NCBI RefSeq assembly: GCF_022179805.1
Contig: NZ_BPUO01000004.1
Coordinates: forward strand, 475,937 to 539,936
Length of the DNA: 64,000 nucleotides
Direction of reading: 5' to 3'
Origin: Cupriavidus pauculus
Lineage (GTDB): Bacteria > Pseudomonadota > Gammaproteobacteria > Burkholderiales > Burkholderiaceae
The position numbers and the translations under genes were made by a program. Shown here one piece after another: positions 17,258-25,162 of this stretch. A model generated the notes under the pieces. The model saw only the letters and a list, made by a program, of their open reading frames with translations, had not been told where the DNA came from and did not search any database. Numbering within the stretch: position 1 is the stretch's first letter; each line of letters opens with the position of its first letter.

Positions 17258-18016
17258 ATGCAAACCACTTTCCAAGCCTTCTCGCGCACCGCCAAGCAAC
17301 TGACCATCGCCGCCATGGCAGCCGCCACGATGATGATGGCCGGCGGCGCCTCCGCCGCGACGATGATCTCCGAAGCGTCGGTGCCGGCATCGGTGTCGCG
17401 TGTGCAGCCGGAAGTGGTCTATGTGCGCGGCTTCGATGTGGACGCTGGCCAAGTCAAGGTCGACAACTCGATGATGCATCGGATCAAGGCCATGGCATCG
17501 GACAACGGCGGCAGCGCGCAGGACCAGGACGCGATGGCGGCACGCAATGCCACGGTCGACGAGATCGTCAAGCAACTGCAGGCCAAGGGCGTGAATGCCG
17601 TGCGCCTTGATGGCCCGGTGCCCACCGACGCCAACGCGCTGATCGTGGAAGGCCGCTTCGACAAGATCGATGAAGGCAAGCAACGCCGCCGCACGCTGAT
17701 CGGCCTGGGCGCTGGCAAGAGCGACGTGTCGGCATCGGTGCAGGTGCTGTACCAGCCGGCGCATGCGCAACCGATTCCGCTGGCCCTGTTCGATACCAGC
17801 GCCGACAGCGGCCATATGCCCGGCGTAGCCGAGACGGCCGGCGTGGGTGCGGCGGCCAGCCATGTCGCCACGGCGGCAGCGACCGGTGTGGCCGTGCACG
17901 GTGCCAGCGAATACAAGCGCGATAGCGTCAATGCCGAAGCCGCGCGTGTGGGCGACGCCGTCGTGAAGCAGGTGATGGCCGTGATCGGCCAACCCGGCCG
18001 CGCCGCGCGTATCTGA
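17258..18016 (+). CDS. Exported DUF4410-type protein
   Basis: About 252 aa with a signal peptide (QLTIAAMAAATMMMAGGASA). The middle (VYVRGFDVDAGQVKVDNSM, DEIVKQLQAKGVNAVRLDGPVP, LIVEGRFDKIDEGKQRRRTLIGLGAGKSDV) resembles the DUF4410 family of periplasmic or outer-membrane-associated proteins of unknown function. The start at 17258 follows an AGCAAGGA site; 27 upstream codons in frame are not protein-like. It stands alone between the kinase and a strong terminator. Confidence 0.75.
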   Translation: MQTTFQAFSRTAKQLTIAAMAAATMMMAGGASAATMISEASVPASVSRVQPEVVYVRGFDVDAGQVKVDNSMMHRIKAMASDNGGSAQDQDAMAARNATVDEIVKQLQAKGVNAVRLDGPVPTDANALIVEGRFDKIDEGKQRRRTLIGLGAGKSDVSASVQVLYQPAHAQPIPLALFDTSADSGHMPGVAETAGVGAAASHVATAAATGVAVHGASEYKRDSVNAEAARVGDAVVKQVMAVIGQPGRAARI

Positions 18017-18039
18017 GCCGGATTGCAACGGATCTAACG

Positions 18040-18071
18040 GAAAGGACGCCCTCGGGCGTCCTTCCTTTTTT
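18040..18071 (+). terminator. Rho-independent terminator after the DUF4410 gene
   Basis: GGACGCCC (18044-18051) pairs with GGGCGTCC (18054-18061), followed by CTTCCTTTTTTC. It starts 23 nt beyond the stop codon. Confidence 0.85.
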
Positions 18072-18083
18072 CTGATGCATCAG
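18072..18083. promoter_or_regulatory. Palindrome upstream of marR-type gene
   Basis: CTGATGCATCAG, a perfect 12-bp palindrome 36 nt upstream of the MarR start and directly after the terminator. MarR dimers bind such dyads and usually autoregulate; this is inferred. Confidence 0.45.
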
Positions 18084-18118
18084 ATACATTGGCGTGTCGC
18101 TGATTCATCCGAAATGCC

Positions 18119-18559
18119 GTGAAACACTACACACGCGAAAACTTCCAACTGACGCAGAGTGTCGGATTTCACCTGAACCGGGCGCGCAACAGCCTGCTGA
18201 TGGAGATGGATGCCGCGCTGCGTCCGCTGGACATCACCGCCCAGCAGATGGGGATCATGCAGTCGCTGATGCGCGGCGCAGCCAATACCCCGCTCGAAAT
18301 CAGCCGGCTGCTGGGCATCGACACCGGCCTGATGACGCGCATGCTGGACAAGCTCGAAAACAAGGGCCTGCTGCAGCGCCAGCGCAGCGACGAAGATCGG
18401 CGCGTCATCCACTTGATCCTGACGGCCAAGGGCAAGGCGGTAGCGGCGCAGATTCCCGACATCGCGCCCGATGTGCTCAATCACCGCCTGCGCAATTTCT
18501 CGAAAGACGAGTTCAACGAATTCATGCGCCTGCTGCAGAAGTTCGTGGACGGCAGCTGA
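18119..18559 (+). CDS. MarR family transcriptional regulator
   Basis: 146 aa winged-HTH dimer. The recognition region is TPLEISRLLGIDTGLMTRMLDKLENKGLLQRQRSDEDRRVIHLILTAKG, with the DxRxx wing typical of MarR. Translation starts at GTG 18119. It is convergent with the MFS transporter (ends 22 nt apart), which may be a target, although the TetR gene upstream of that transporter is the more obvious regulator. Confidence 0.9.
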   Translation: MKHYTRENFQLTQSVGFHLNRARNSLLMEMDAALRPLDITAQQMGIMQSLMRGAANTPLEISRLLGIDTGLMTRMLDKLENKGLLQRQRSDEDRRVIHLILTAKGKAVAAQIPDIAPDVLNHRLRNFSKDEFNEFMRLLQKFVDGS

Positions 18560-18580
18560 GCGCGCCGCCCACGAACTCGT

Positions 18581-19822
18581 TCAAGCGGCGCGTGGCGCGC
18601 GCACGGTGAAGTCCGCGATGAATGCCACGGCCATGGCGACCGCGCCGCACGCAAAGATCAATGCGTAGTTCTCGTGCGAGTGCGAGAACAGCCACGCGTA
18701 GCCATAGCCGCCCAGTGCCTGGAACAGCGCGAACGATGCCGTGGCACGGCTCCAGGCCGCGCGTTGCGCCGTGGGGTCATGCGGCAGCAGTTCCTGCACG
18801 CGGCCCAGCACCATGGGCACGATGCCGGGCGTGAACGCACCGAGCACGATGGTCGCGACCCACAACGCTGCCGTGTGGTGCGACAGCGCAAGCAGGCCCA
18901 CCGCCAGGCCTTGCATCACCATGGCGATGCGATAGCCGTTGCGAAAGCCCACGCGGCCACCCAGCCAGCCACCGAGCAGCGGCCCGGCAATCGCGGCGAT
19001 ACCGTACAACACCCAGTAGCGTGCGCCGATTGCCGCGCCCTGTCCGAGGCCGCGCGCCACGTAATCCACCAGCAGCACCATTGCAGGCACCAGCCCGAGC
19101 GCGTTGGCCGCGTACTGGATATAGATCACGCGCAGCGCGCGACGGTGACCAGCCAATGCGCCGTCGGCCGCATGGTGGCCGGCCAGCGTGGGGGCCGGCA
19201 TGCCGGGCGGGGTGTCGGTGGCGGGCCAGCCGGACCAGCTCAGTGCCGTCAGCAGTAGCGATACCGCACCCAGGCCAAACCACGTGGCGCGCAGGCCGAG
19301 CTTGAGCAGTTCCGGCACCAGCGTGCCGGATGCCGCGATGCCGAGCCCCAGGCCCAGGAAGATCATGCCGCTGACAAAGGCACGGCGTCCCGGTGCGATA
19401 TGCGGCAGGATCGCCGTGGCCACCAGCACCATGATCGCGCCGCCCGACAGGCCGGAGATAAAGCGCCAGACAAAGAACCAGCTCACCGATACCGGGAACG
19501 CGCAGGCGAAGAACGCCGCCGTGGCGGCCACCATCAGCCAGCGCAGCGCGTGGCGGTTCGAGAGCCGCGCCGCAATCGGGCGGCCCAGCAGCGCGCCGGC
19601 CAGGTAGCCGGCAAAGTTGGCGGCGCCTAGCGCCACCGTATCGGCTGCGCTGAACCAGTGGGCCTGGATCAGCGACGGAATCAGCGGCGTGTAGGCAAAA
19701 CGGGCCAGGCCGATGGCGACCAGGCTGGCGCACAGGCCCGCGAACGCAGCGTGCAGCGCGCGGGTGTCGAGCGAGCGGTCTTGGCTCGTCATCGCGGTGG
19801 GGGCGGGGGCATCTTGTGACAT
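18581..19822 (-). CDS. MFS transporter, YbfB/YjiJ-like
   Basis: Inner-membrane permease of about 413 aa with roughly 12 hydrophobic segments. LARFAYTPLIPSLIQAHWFSAADTVALGAANFAGYLAGALLG at the N-terminus is characteristic of the YbfB/YjiJ MFS group; substrates of that group are poorly known. The ATG at 19822 follows an AGGAACATCCG site and gives a normal N-terminus. It lies 104 nt downstream of a TetR gene on the same strand, a common drug-efflux-like arrangement. Confidence 0.88.
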   Translation of the reverse strand: MSQDAPAPTAMTSQDRSLDTRALHAAFAGLCASLVAIGLARFAYTPLIPSLIQAHWFSAADTVALGAANFAGYLAGALLGRPIAARLSNRHALRWLMVAATAAFFACAFPVSVSWFFVWRFISGLSGGAIMVLVATAILPHIAPGRRAFVSGMIFLGLGLGIAASGTLVPELLKLGLRATWFGLGAVSLLLTALSWSGWPATDTPPGMPAPTLAGHHAADGALAGHRRALRVIYIQYAANALGLVPAMVLLVDYVARGLGQGAAIGARYWVLYGIAAIAGPLLGGWLGGRVGFRNGYRIAMVMQGLAVGLLALSHHTAALWVATIVLGAFTPGIVPMVLGRVQELLPHDPTAQRAAWSRATASFALFQALGGYGYAWLFSHSHENYALIFACGAVAMAVAFIADFTVRAPRAA

Positions 19823-19863
19823 CGGATGTTCCTTCGGTAATTTCAGCGCGAACGCTTCCGCCA

Positions 19864-19884
19864 CGCGGCAAGTTCGCATTGCCG
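19864..19884. promoter_or_regulatory. Dyad upstream of MFS gene
   Basis: GCGGCAA-N7-TTGCCGC, a perfect 7-bp inverted repeat in the TetR-MFS gap, 42 nt before the MFS start. It could be an operator or a leader hairpin. Confidence 0.4.
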
Positions 19885-19926
19885 CATGGAGGTGTGAACA
19901 GGGAAAGCGGAAACGGGGAAAGTGGC

Positions 19927-20535
19927 TTAGGCGGGTGGGGCGTCCTGCGCGTGCAATCCCAGCGAGGCCAGCGCGGGCCGCACCGAGGCTTCCAGCAGCG
20001 CGCGGTCCGGCATCACGCGCGATAGCACGCGCATGCCCACCTGCAGCGACAGCAACATGGCGGCCGCGTCGACGGCGTTGTGATGCGAGGCAATCCCACC
20101 GTCGGCCTGCGCCGCGCGAATTGTCCGCTCGAAGAACTCGCGCAGCAGCGACAGTTCCAGCGCCACGGCGGCCTTGAGTTCGGGGTCTTCGTGAGAGGCT
20201 TCCAGCGCGGTATTGATCAGCATGCAGCCACGATGCGGCAGCTCGGTGGCGCCGCGCTCGACGCTTTCGGCAAAGAACCGTACCAGGGCCTCGGCGGGCG
20301 GATAGCTGCCCTCGATCCGGGCGATGCGCTCGCGCAGCGTGCGGTTCAGGTAATCGTCCAGCGCCTGCATGAACAACTGGCGCTTGTCGCCAAATGCGTT
20401 GTACAGACTGGGCTGGGTCAGGCCCATGGCCTGCGTCAGCTCACGCGTGGAGGTGGCGTGGTAGCCCTTGGCCCAGAACGTCTGCTGGGCGGCGGACAGG
20501 GCCGCCTGGGCATCAAATTGTCGGGGTCTTGCCAT
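19927..20535 (-). CDS. TetR/AcrR family regulator
   Basis: 202 aa. HTH: ALSAAQQTFWAKGYHATSTRELTQAMGLTQPSLYNAFGDKRQLF; the rest is the helical ligand domain, with RGCMLINTALEASHEDPELKAAV typical of the AcrR-like group that senses small organic compounds. Divergent dyads upstream of its start suggest autoregulation; the MFS gene downstream is the likely partner. Confidence 0.9.
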   Translation of the reverse strand: MARPRQFDAQAALSAAQQTFWAKGYHATSTRELTQAMGLTQPSLYNAFGDKRQLFMQALDDYLNRTLRERIARIEGSYPPAEALVRFFAESVERGATELPHRGCMLINTALEASHEDPELKAAVALELSLLREFFERTIRAAQADGGIASHHNAVDAAAMLLSLQVGMRVLSRVMPDRALLEASVRPALASLGLHAQDAPPA

Positions 20536-20593
20536 GTTTTGTATCGATCTGTACGAAACGGTGAAACGGATTATAGATCGAACGATACAAAAC
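20536..20593. promoter_or_regulatory. Nested inverted repeats upstream of tetR-type gene
   Basis: GTTTTGTATCG (20536-20546) is matched by CGATACAAAAC (20583-20593), and inside them CGATCT (20545-20550) by AGATCG (20575-20580). The outer arms begin right at the TetR start codon. Probable operator region for TetR. Confidence 0.55.
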
Positions 20594-20634
20594 GCAAGAA
20601 CCCTGCAGGTTGGGGGGGTATGGGGGGTGGACGG

Positions 20635-21480
20635 TTAGCGCCGGCTGTAGCCGAGCAGTGCGGACAGATCCCGGGCCGCGGCCTTGACCTCTTTCTCGGT
20701 GCGCTCGCGCAAGGCGCCGTCGGCCTCGAAGCGCTGCTGGGGGCCGGCCACGCTGATGGCCGCGATGATCTCGCCGGTGGCGTCGCGTACCGGTGCGGCG
20801 CACGAATCGATGCCTGGTTCGAAGGCCGAGAAACTCCACGCGCAACCGCGCTCGTGATCGGCCGCGAGGATGTCGGACAGTCGCGCGTGCGTGGCCGGGC
20901 TCTGGCCTGTGACCGTGGGCAGCGGATCATTGCCGAGCCGTTCGCGCAGCGCTTCGGGCGGCAGATGGGCAATCAGCATGCGTCCCGGCGTGGTCAGGTG
21001 GGCGGGCACGCGGCTGCCCACCTGGATATTGCTGACCAGGCCGGCGTTGGGCATCTCGCGCAGCAGGTAGAGCACGTGGCCGCCATCGGGCACGGCCAGG
21101 TAGGCCGACAACTGCAGCGATTCGCAGAGCCGCGTCAGCACGCGGCGCGCGAACGACGTGAGGTCGTTCGATGCCAGCACCTGCGACGCCAGTTTCAGGA
21201 ACGAGAACCCCACCGTGTGCCCGCCTTGCGGCAGGCGTTCCACCACACCCTCGTGTTCCAGCGTCGCCAGCAGGCGCATCACGGTGACGCGGTTCACGTC
21301 GATGCGGCGGCCCACTTCGCTGAGGTTGGCCGTGGAGCCGCCTTCGGCGATGAATCGCAACAGCCGCAGGCCGCGCATGACCGGCGTGACCAATTGCTGC
21401 GCGTTGCCGTCTTCAATCTCGTCGACCGTGTCGGCGGCTTCATTGGCAAAGGTGTCACGCGGCTGGCGGGGCTTCGGCAT
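20635..21480 (-). CDS. IclR family transcriptional regulator
   Basis: 281 aa. HTH region VMRGLRLLRFIAEGGSTANLSEVGRRIDVNRVTVMRLLATLEHEGVVER, then an IclR effector domain (LQLSAYLAVPDGGHVLYLLREM; GCAWSFSAFEPGIDSCAAPVRDATG). It lies 42 nt downstream of the flavin monooxygenase on the same strand and so is probably co-transcribed with it and regulates it. Confidence 0.9.
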   Translation of the reverse strand: MPKPRQPRDTFANEAADTVDEIEDGNAQQLVTPVMRGLRLLRFIAEGGSTANLSEVGRRIDVNRVTVMRLLATLEHEGVVERLPQGGHTVGFSFLKLASQVLASNDLTSFARRVLTRLCESLQLSAYLAVPDGGHVLYLLREMPNAGLVSNIQVGSRVPAHLTTPGRMLIAHLPPEALRERLGNDPLPTVTGQSPATHARLSDILAADHERGCAWSFSAFEPGIDSCAAPVRDATGEIIAAISVAGPQQRFEADGALRERTEKEVKAAARDLSALLGYSRR

Positions 21481-21522
21481 GGATCAGGGGGAATGAAACG
21501 GAAGGGATTGGTCGCGCCCGGC

Positions 21523-22653
21523 TTACTGCAGCGGTACCTGCCAGGCGTCGTAATCGTACACCCAGTCGGCATTGCCACCGGCCTTGAGCCATTCGTTGCC
21601 GCGCGACCCGATTTGGATACGGCTCGTGCGATCGTGGCGCGCGGCCTGGTAGCGGGCCAGCGCTTCGGGCACGGTGTCGGTGGTGGCATCGGCCAGGCAG
21701 CGGGCCAGCACCACGCCGTCCTCGATTGCCATGCCGGCGCCCTGCGCCATGAACGGCATCATCGGATGGCAGGCGTCGCCCATCAGCGCGATATGGCCGG
21801 CTGACCACGACGGCAGCGGATCGCGTACGTACAGCGCGGAGATCAGCACGTCGTCGCAGGCATCGAGCAGCGCGCGCGCGTCGGGATGGAATCCGGCATA
21901 GGCGGCGCGCAGGTCTTCCACGCGGCCCGGCGTGGTCCACGACTCATGACGCCAGCTATCTTGCGCCACGGTGGCGAACACAAAGATCTCGCGGCCACGG
22001 TTCAGCGGGAACGTCACGATCTGGCTGGTCGACTCGGGTCCCCACCATTTGGTGAACGCGCCGATGTTCGGCACGCCGGCCAGCCGCTCTGCCGGCACCA
22101 CGGCGCGGTAGGCCACCACGCCGGTGAAGATCGGATGCTCGGCGCCGAGCATGGCGGTACGCACGATGGAGTGGATGCCGTCGGCACCGATCAGCACGTC
22201 CACGTCGTGCTGGCTGCCGTCGGCGAATTGCAGCGTTGCGCCGCGTTCGCGCGGCACGATCGCGGTGGCCTTGTGGCCCAGCTTCACGTTGGCGCTGGGA
22301 ACGGCTGCTTCGAGCGCCGCCATCAGATCGCCGCGATGCATCGTCAGTTGCGGCGCGCCGTAGCGGCGTTCGGCGTCATCGGACATCGGCAGGCGCGAGG
22401 TTTCCTCGCCGCTGTCCCATGTGCGGCTGATGCGGTGGCTGGGGCGCGCGGCCGTCTCGCGCAGCGCATCGCCCACGCCCAACCCGTCGAGCGCTCGCAC
22501 GGCGTTGGGCGTGAGGTTGATGTCGGCGCCCACACGCGCAAAGCGTGCGGCCTGCTCGAAGACGACGACGTCCATGCCGAGCTTGCGCAATGCAATGGCA
22601 GCCGCCAGGCCGCCGATGCCGGCTCCGTTGATGCCAATTCTTCCTGAAACCAT
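21523..22653 (-). CDS. FAD-dependent monooxygenase, NicC/salicylate-hydroxylase-like
   Basis: Class A flavoprotein hydroxylase of about 376 aa. FAD dinucleotide motif GINGAGIGGLAAAIAL at residues 7-22, the DG motif VLIGADGIHSIVR and the ribityl-binding GDACHPMMPFMAQGAGMAIED are all present. The C-terminal NEWLKAGGNADWVYDYDAW resembles the end of 6-hydroxynicotinate 3-monooxygenase (NicC), so a hydroxylated heteroaromatic or aromatic acid is a likely substrate; the rest of a nic cluster is absent. The ATG at 22653 has a strong AAGGAG site 7 nt upstream; the longer frame has none. Confidence 0.85.
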   Translation of the reverse strand: MVSGRIGINGAGIGGLAAAIALRKLGMDVVVFEQAARFARVGADINLTPNAVRALDGLGVGDALRETAARPSHRISRTWDSGEETSRLPMSDDAERRYGAPQLTMHRGDLMAALEAAVPSANVKLGHKATAIVPRERGATLQFADGSQHDVDVLIGADGIHSIVRTAMLGAEHPIFTGVVAYRAVVPAERLAGVPNIGAFTKWWGPESTSQIVTFPLNRGREIFVFATVAQDSWRHESWTTPGRVEDLRAAYAGFHPDARALLDACDDVLISALYVRDPLPSWSAGHIALMGDACHPMMPFMAQGAGMAIEDGVVLARCLADATTDTVPEALARYQAARHDRTSRIQIGSRGNEWLKAGGNADWVYDYDAWQVPLQ

Positions 22654-22712
22654 GGGGGCGCTCCTTGCCGTGCGCCGCGCGACGATTCGCGGCGTCTTTG
22701 TGATGTTCAAAA

Positions 22713-22729
22713 ATGAACGATAAGTTCAT
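22713..22729. promoter_or_regulatory. Dyad between monooxygenase and ModA-like gene
   Basis: ATGAAC-GATAA-GTTCAT, a perfect 6-bp inverted repeat 60 nt upstream of the monooxygenase start, with a further GTTC half-site at 22705. Candidate operator for the IclR-type regulator. Confidence 0.5.
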
Positions 22730-22815
22730 AAAAAGAATATGTCGGAGTTGGGTCAGGCGTCAAGCGATGCGGGCGCCCCTTCAGTTTTCGTGAAGCGGTC
22801 TTCTTTAAATGTGAC

Positions 22816-22844
22816 TTGGCTCGGCGGGGCGGTGGTCCCATAGT
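22816..22844 (+). promoter_or_regulatory. Sigma-70-like promoter for the ModA-like gene
   Basis: TTGGCT (22816-22821), 17-nt spacer, CATAGT (22839-22844), 49 nt before the start codon at 22894. A GC-only 18-bp palindrome (22853-22870) follows in the predicted leader. Confidence 0.45.
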
Positions 22845-22893
22845 CTTGCGTTCCCGGGCGCGCGCCCGGGGCTCAATACGGAGACACGAGAAC

Positions 22894-23703
22894 ATGTTCA
22901 GGAGCTGGATGGCGGCCGCAACGGCCGGAGCAATGTTGCTGGCGCCTGGTGCGCATGCGCAGGTCACCGAAAAGACCGCCGACAAAGCCGCCGACAAGGC
23001 TGCCGATATCCACGTGATGATTTCCGGCGGCTTCACCGCGGCGTACCAGAAGCTGGCGCCGGGCTTTGCCGCGCAGAGCGGCGCGCGGCTCGGCACCGAG
23101 CATGGGCCGTCGATGGGCAAGTCTCCCGAGGCCATTCCGAACCGGCTGGCGCGCGGTGAACATGCCGACGTGGTCATCATGGTGGGCTACGCGCTCGACG
23201 ACCTGATCAAGAAGGGCGTGGTCGATCCGCAGTCGCGCGTGGAGCTGGCGGACTCGCGCATCGGCATGGTGGTGCGCCAGGGCACGACGGTGCCGGACAT
23301 CCGCTCGGTCGATGCGTTGCGCCAGACCTTGCTGCAGGCAAAGTCGATTGCCTATTCGGATAGCGCCAGCGGCGTGTACGTGGAACGCGAACTGTTTGCC
23401 AAGCTGGGCGAACACGACAAGCTGGCCGCCAAGGCGAAGAAGATCGAGAAGACACCGGTGGCATCGATGGTGGCCAATGGCCAGTACGAGATCGGTTTCC
23501 AGCAGGTGGCCGAACTGTTGCCGGTGCCGGGCGTGACGTTTGTCGGACGCATTCCGGAAGAGGTGCAATCGATTACCCGCTTCGCTGGCGGCGTGCCCGT
23601 CAAGGCCGAGCATCCCGCCGAAGGGAAGGCGCTGCTGCAATATCTGGCGGCGCCGTCGGCGCAGGCCATCGTGAAGGAAACCGGTCTCGATTCCGTGCCG
23701 TAA
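22894..23703 (+). CDS. Orphan ModA-like extracellular solute-binding protein
   Basis: Periplasmic binding protein of about 269 aa with signal peptide (MFRSWMAAATAGAMLLAPGAHA). After a short lysine/alanine repeat (KTADKAADKAADI) the body follows the ModA/molybdate-type pattern: VMISGGFTAAYQKLAPGFAAQSG, AIPNRLARGEHADVVIMVGYALDDLIKKGVV and YSDSASGVYVERELFAKLG. No ModB/ModC genes are adjacent, so molybdate import is not shown; orphan members often bind organic anions. It is divergent from the flavin monooxygenase and may supply or sense its substrate. Confidence 0.82.
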   Translation: MFRSWMAAATAGAMLLAPGAHAQVTEKTADKAADKAADIHVMISGGFTAAYQKLAPGFAAQSGARLGTEHGPSMGKSPEAIPNRLARGEHADVVIMVGYALDDLIKKGVVDPQSRVELADSRIGMVVRQGTTVPDIRSVDALRQTLLQAKSIAYSDSASGVYVERELFAKLGEHDKLAAKAKKIEKTPVASMVANGQYEIGFQQVAELLPVPGVTFVGRIPEEVQSITRFAGGVPVKAEHPAEGKALLQYLAAPSAQAIVKETGLDSVP

Positions 23704-23746
23704 CTTCAATCGCCAGACCGTTTTTTAAGGGCCGTTGTATCGCCCG

Positions 23747-23773
23747 GGGCCGGCTATATGCCGGCCCATTTTC
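23747..23773 (+). terminator. Terminator after ModA-like gene
   Basis: GGGCCGGC (23747-23754), loop TATAT, GCCGGCCC (23760-23767), then ATTTTC. Confidence 0.7.
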
Positions 23774-23976
23774 ATTGGCGCATCGCCAGCATTCGGTAAG
23801 CAAATGTGATGTTGTGGGAATTGTCTTACGAATGTTTCAGCAGGGGTCTTCTGCTTTGCGAGGGTGGCAAAACATAACCTGCAACTACAGCAGGGCACCA
23901 AGCAATTCGCGTCACACGGGTGTGATGCCGAGCGAATCGGAGCCTGATTAGATCCACTGTAGAAAAGGAGCTCGAC

Positions 23977-24552
23977 ATGAATGCAAAGAAGTGGCTGACC
24001 GCAGCCGTATGTTCGATGATGGTGGCCGCTCCGGCCGGGTTTGCCTACGCACAGGCCGGTTCGAAAGCGGACTACGACGCGTCCGTGAAGCAGGCCGACG
24101 CCGACTACAAGGCCGCCAAGAGCCGCTGCGATGCGCAGTCCGGCAATGCCAAGGACGTATGCCAGGCGGAAGCCAAGCGTGACCGCGACGTGGCCAAGGC
24201 CAACGCCGAAGCCAAGCGCGACGGCACCGAGAAGGCGCACGCCAAGGCCATGAAGACCAAGGCCGATCGTGACTACGACGTGTCCAAGGAAATGTGCGAC
24301 GACAAGAAGGGCAACGACAAGGATGTGTGCGTGAAGGAAGCCAAGGCTTCGCACGAACGCGCCCTGGGCGCTGCCAAGGTCGACAAGGCCGCCGCCACCG
24401 GCACCAGCACTGACGTTGCCGAGGCCCGCGCCGACGCCCGCAAGGACGCGACCGATGCTGCCTACAAGGCTGACAAGGAAAAGTGCGATGCGATGTCCGG
24501 CGATGCCAAGGACAAGTGCCAGGCAAACGTGAAGGCCAAGTACGCCAAGTAA
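23977..24552 (+). CDS. Exported lysine/alanine-rich protein with three Cys-pair repeats
   Basis: 191 aa; no enzyme family recognised. Signal peptide (MNAKKWLTAAVCSMMVAAPAGFAYA) followed by a highly charged helical body. Three copies of a repeat are clear: YKAAKSRCDAQSGNAKDVC, YDVSKEMCDDKKGNDKDVC and YKADKEKCDAMSGDAKDKC, each a Cys pair 10 residues apart within a Y-K-x-C frame, so three intrachain disulfides are possible. Likely a periplasmic protein of unknown role. An AAGGAG site precedes the ATG. It is followed 61 nt on by a CsbD stress protein. Confidence 0.75.
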   Translation: MNAKKWLTAAVCSMMVAAPAGFAYAQAGSKADYDASVKQADADYKAAKSRCDAQSGNAKDVCQAEAKRDRDVAKANAEAKRDGTEKAHAKAMKTKADRDYDVSKEMCDDKKGNDKDVCVKEAKASHERALGAAKVDKAAATGTSTDVAEARADARKDATDAAYKADKEKCDAMSGDAKDKCQANVKAKYAK

Positions 24553-24613
24553 TTGGCCAGGCAATCCGCAAAGCAATCGTTCCGCAGTCCGAACTGACAC
24601 GAAGGAGCCAGAC

Positions 24614-24817
24614 ATGAACTGGGATCAAATCGAAGGCAAGTGGGACCAGGCCAAGGGCAAGGTCAAGGAAAAGTGGGGCAAGCTGACCGACGACGACATC
24701 ACCGTCATCAACGGCAAGCGCGACCAGCTTGCAGGCCGCATCCAGGAACGCTACGGCTACACGAAGGAACAGGCCGAAGATGAAATGAAGGCCTGGGAAC
24801 GGGATACGCGCTGGTAA
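24614..24817 (+). CDS. CsbD family stress protein
   Basis: 67 aa, the usual CsbD length. WDQIEGKWDQAKGKVKEKWGKLTDDD and YGYTKEQAEDEMKAWERD match the family, which is induced by general stress in many bacteria and whose molecular role is unclear. GAAGGAG precedes the ATG. A strong terminator follows at 24889. Confidence 0.92.
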   Translation: MNWDQIEGKWDQAKGKVKEKWGKLTDDDITVINGKRDQLAGRIQERYGYTKEQAEDEMKAWERDTRW

Positions 24818-24888
24818 GCCAGTGCGGCTCCGGTCCCACCCAGGAGGCCGGAGACACGCGTCATGCGCGCAACACGCGTGACGACCAG

Positions 24889-24916
24889 CGGCGGAGCCAC
24901 GGCTCCGCCGTTTTTT
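24889..24916 (+). terminator. Rho-independent terminator after csbD-type gene
   Basis: CGGCGGAGCC (24889-24898), loop AC, GGCTCCGCCG (24901-24910), then six T residues. Confidence 0.9.
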
Positions 24917-25162
24917 ATGCCGGCAACGCCCCCCAGGTGGCCCTCCCAAGTGGCCGCACTTTCGATAATTTGTAACAACGTCAACGGCCAATATTTCAAT
25001 GCGTTACAGAATATTACGAGCCAGGCCTGCGCGTCCCCACACATAACAAAGAAAGACAGGCCGGCCCCGTTGCCCCGGAAGGGTTGCGACGGCAAGGGTC
25101 GTGTTCGCGTGACCAGGTCTCACAGAATGGACCGGCACGCTCCATCAGGGGAGCAGTCAGTC

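Noticed and set aside
15863..18028. 721-codon open frame on the minus strand, opposite the two-component system
   Set aside because: Low-complexity His/Arg/Gln-rich translation with no domain, mirrored by strong receiver, kinase and DUF4410 signals on the plus strand. It is a GC-driven shadow.
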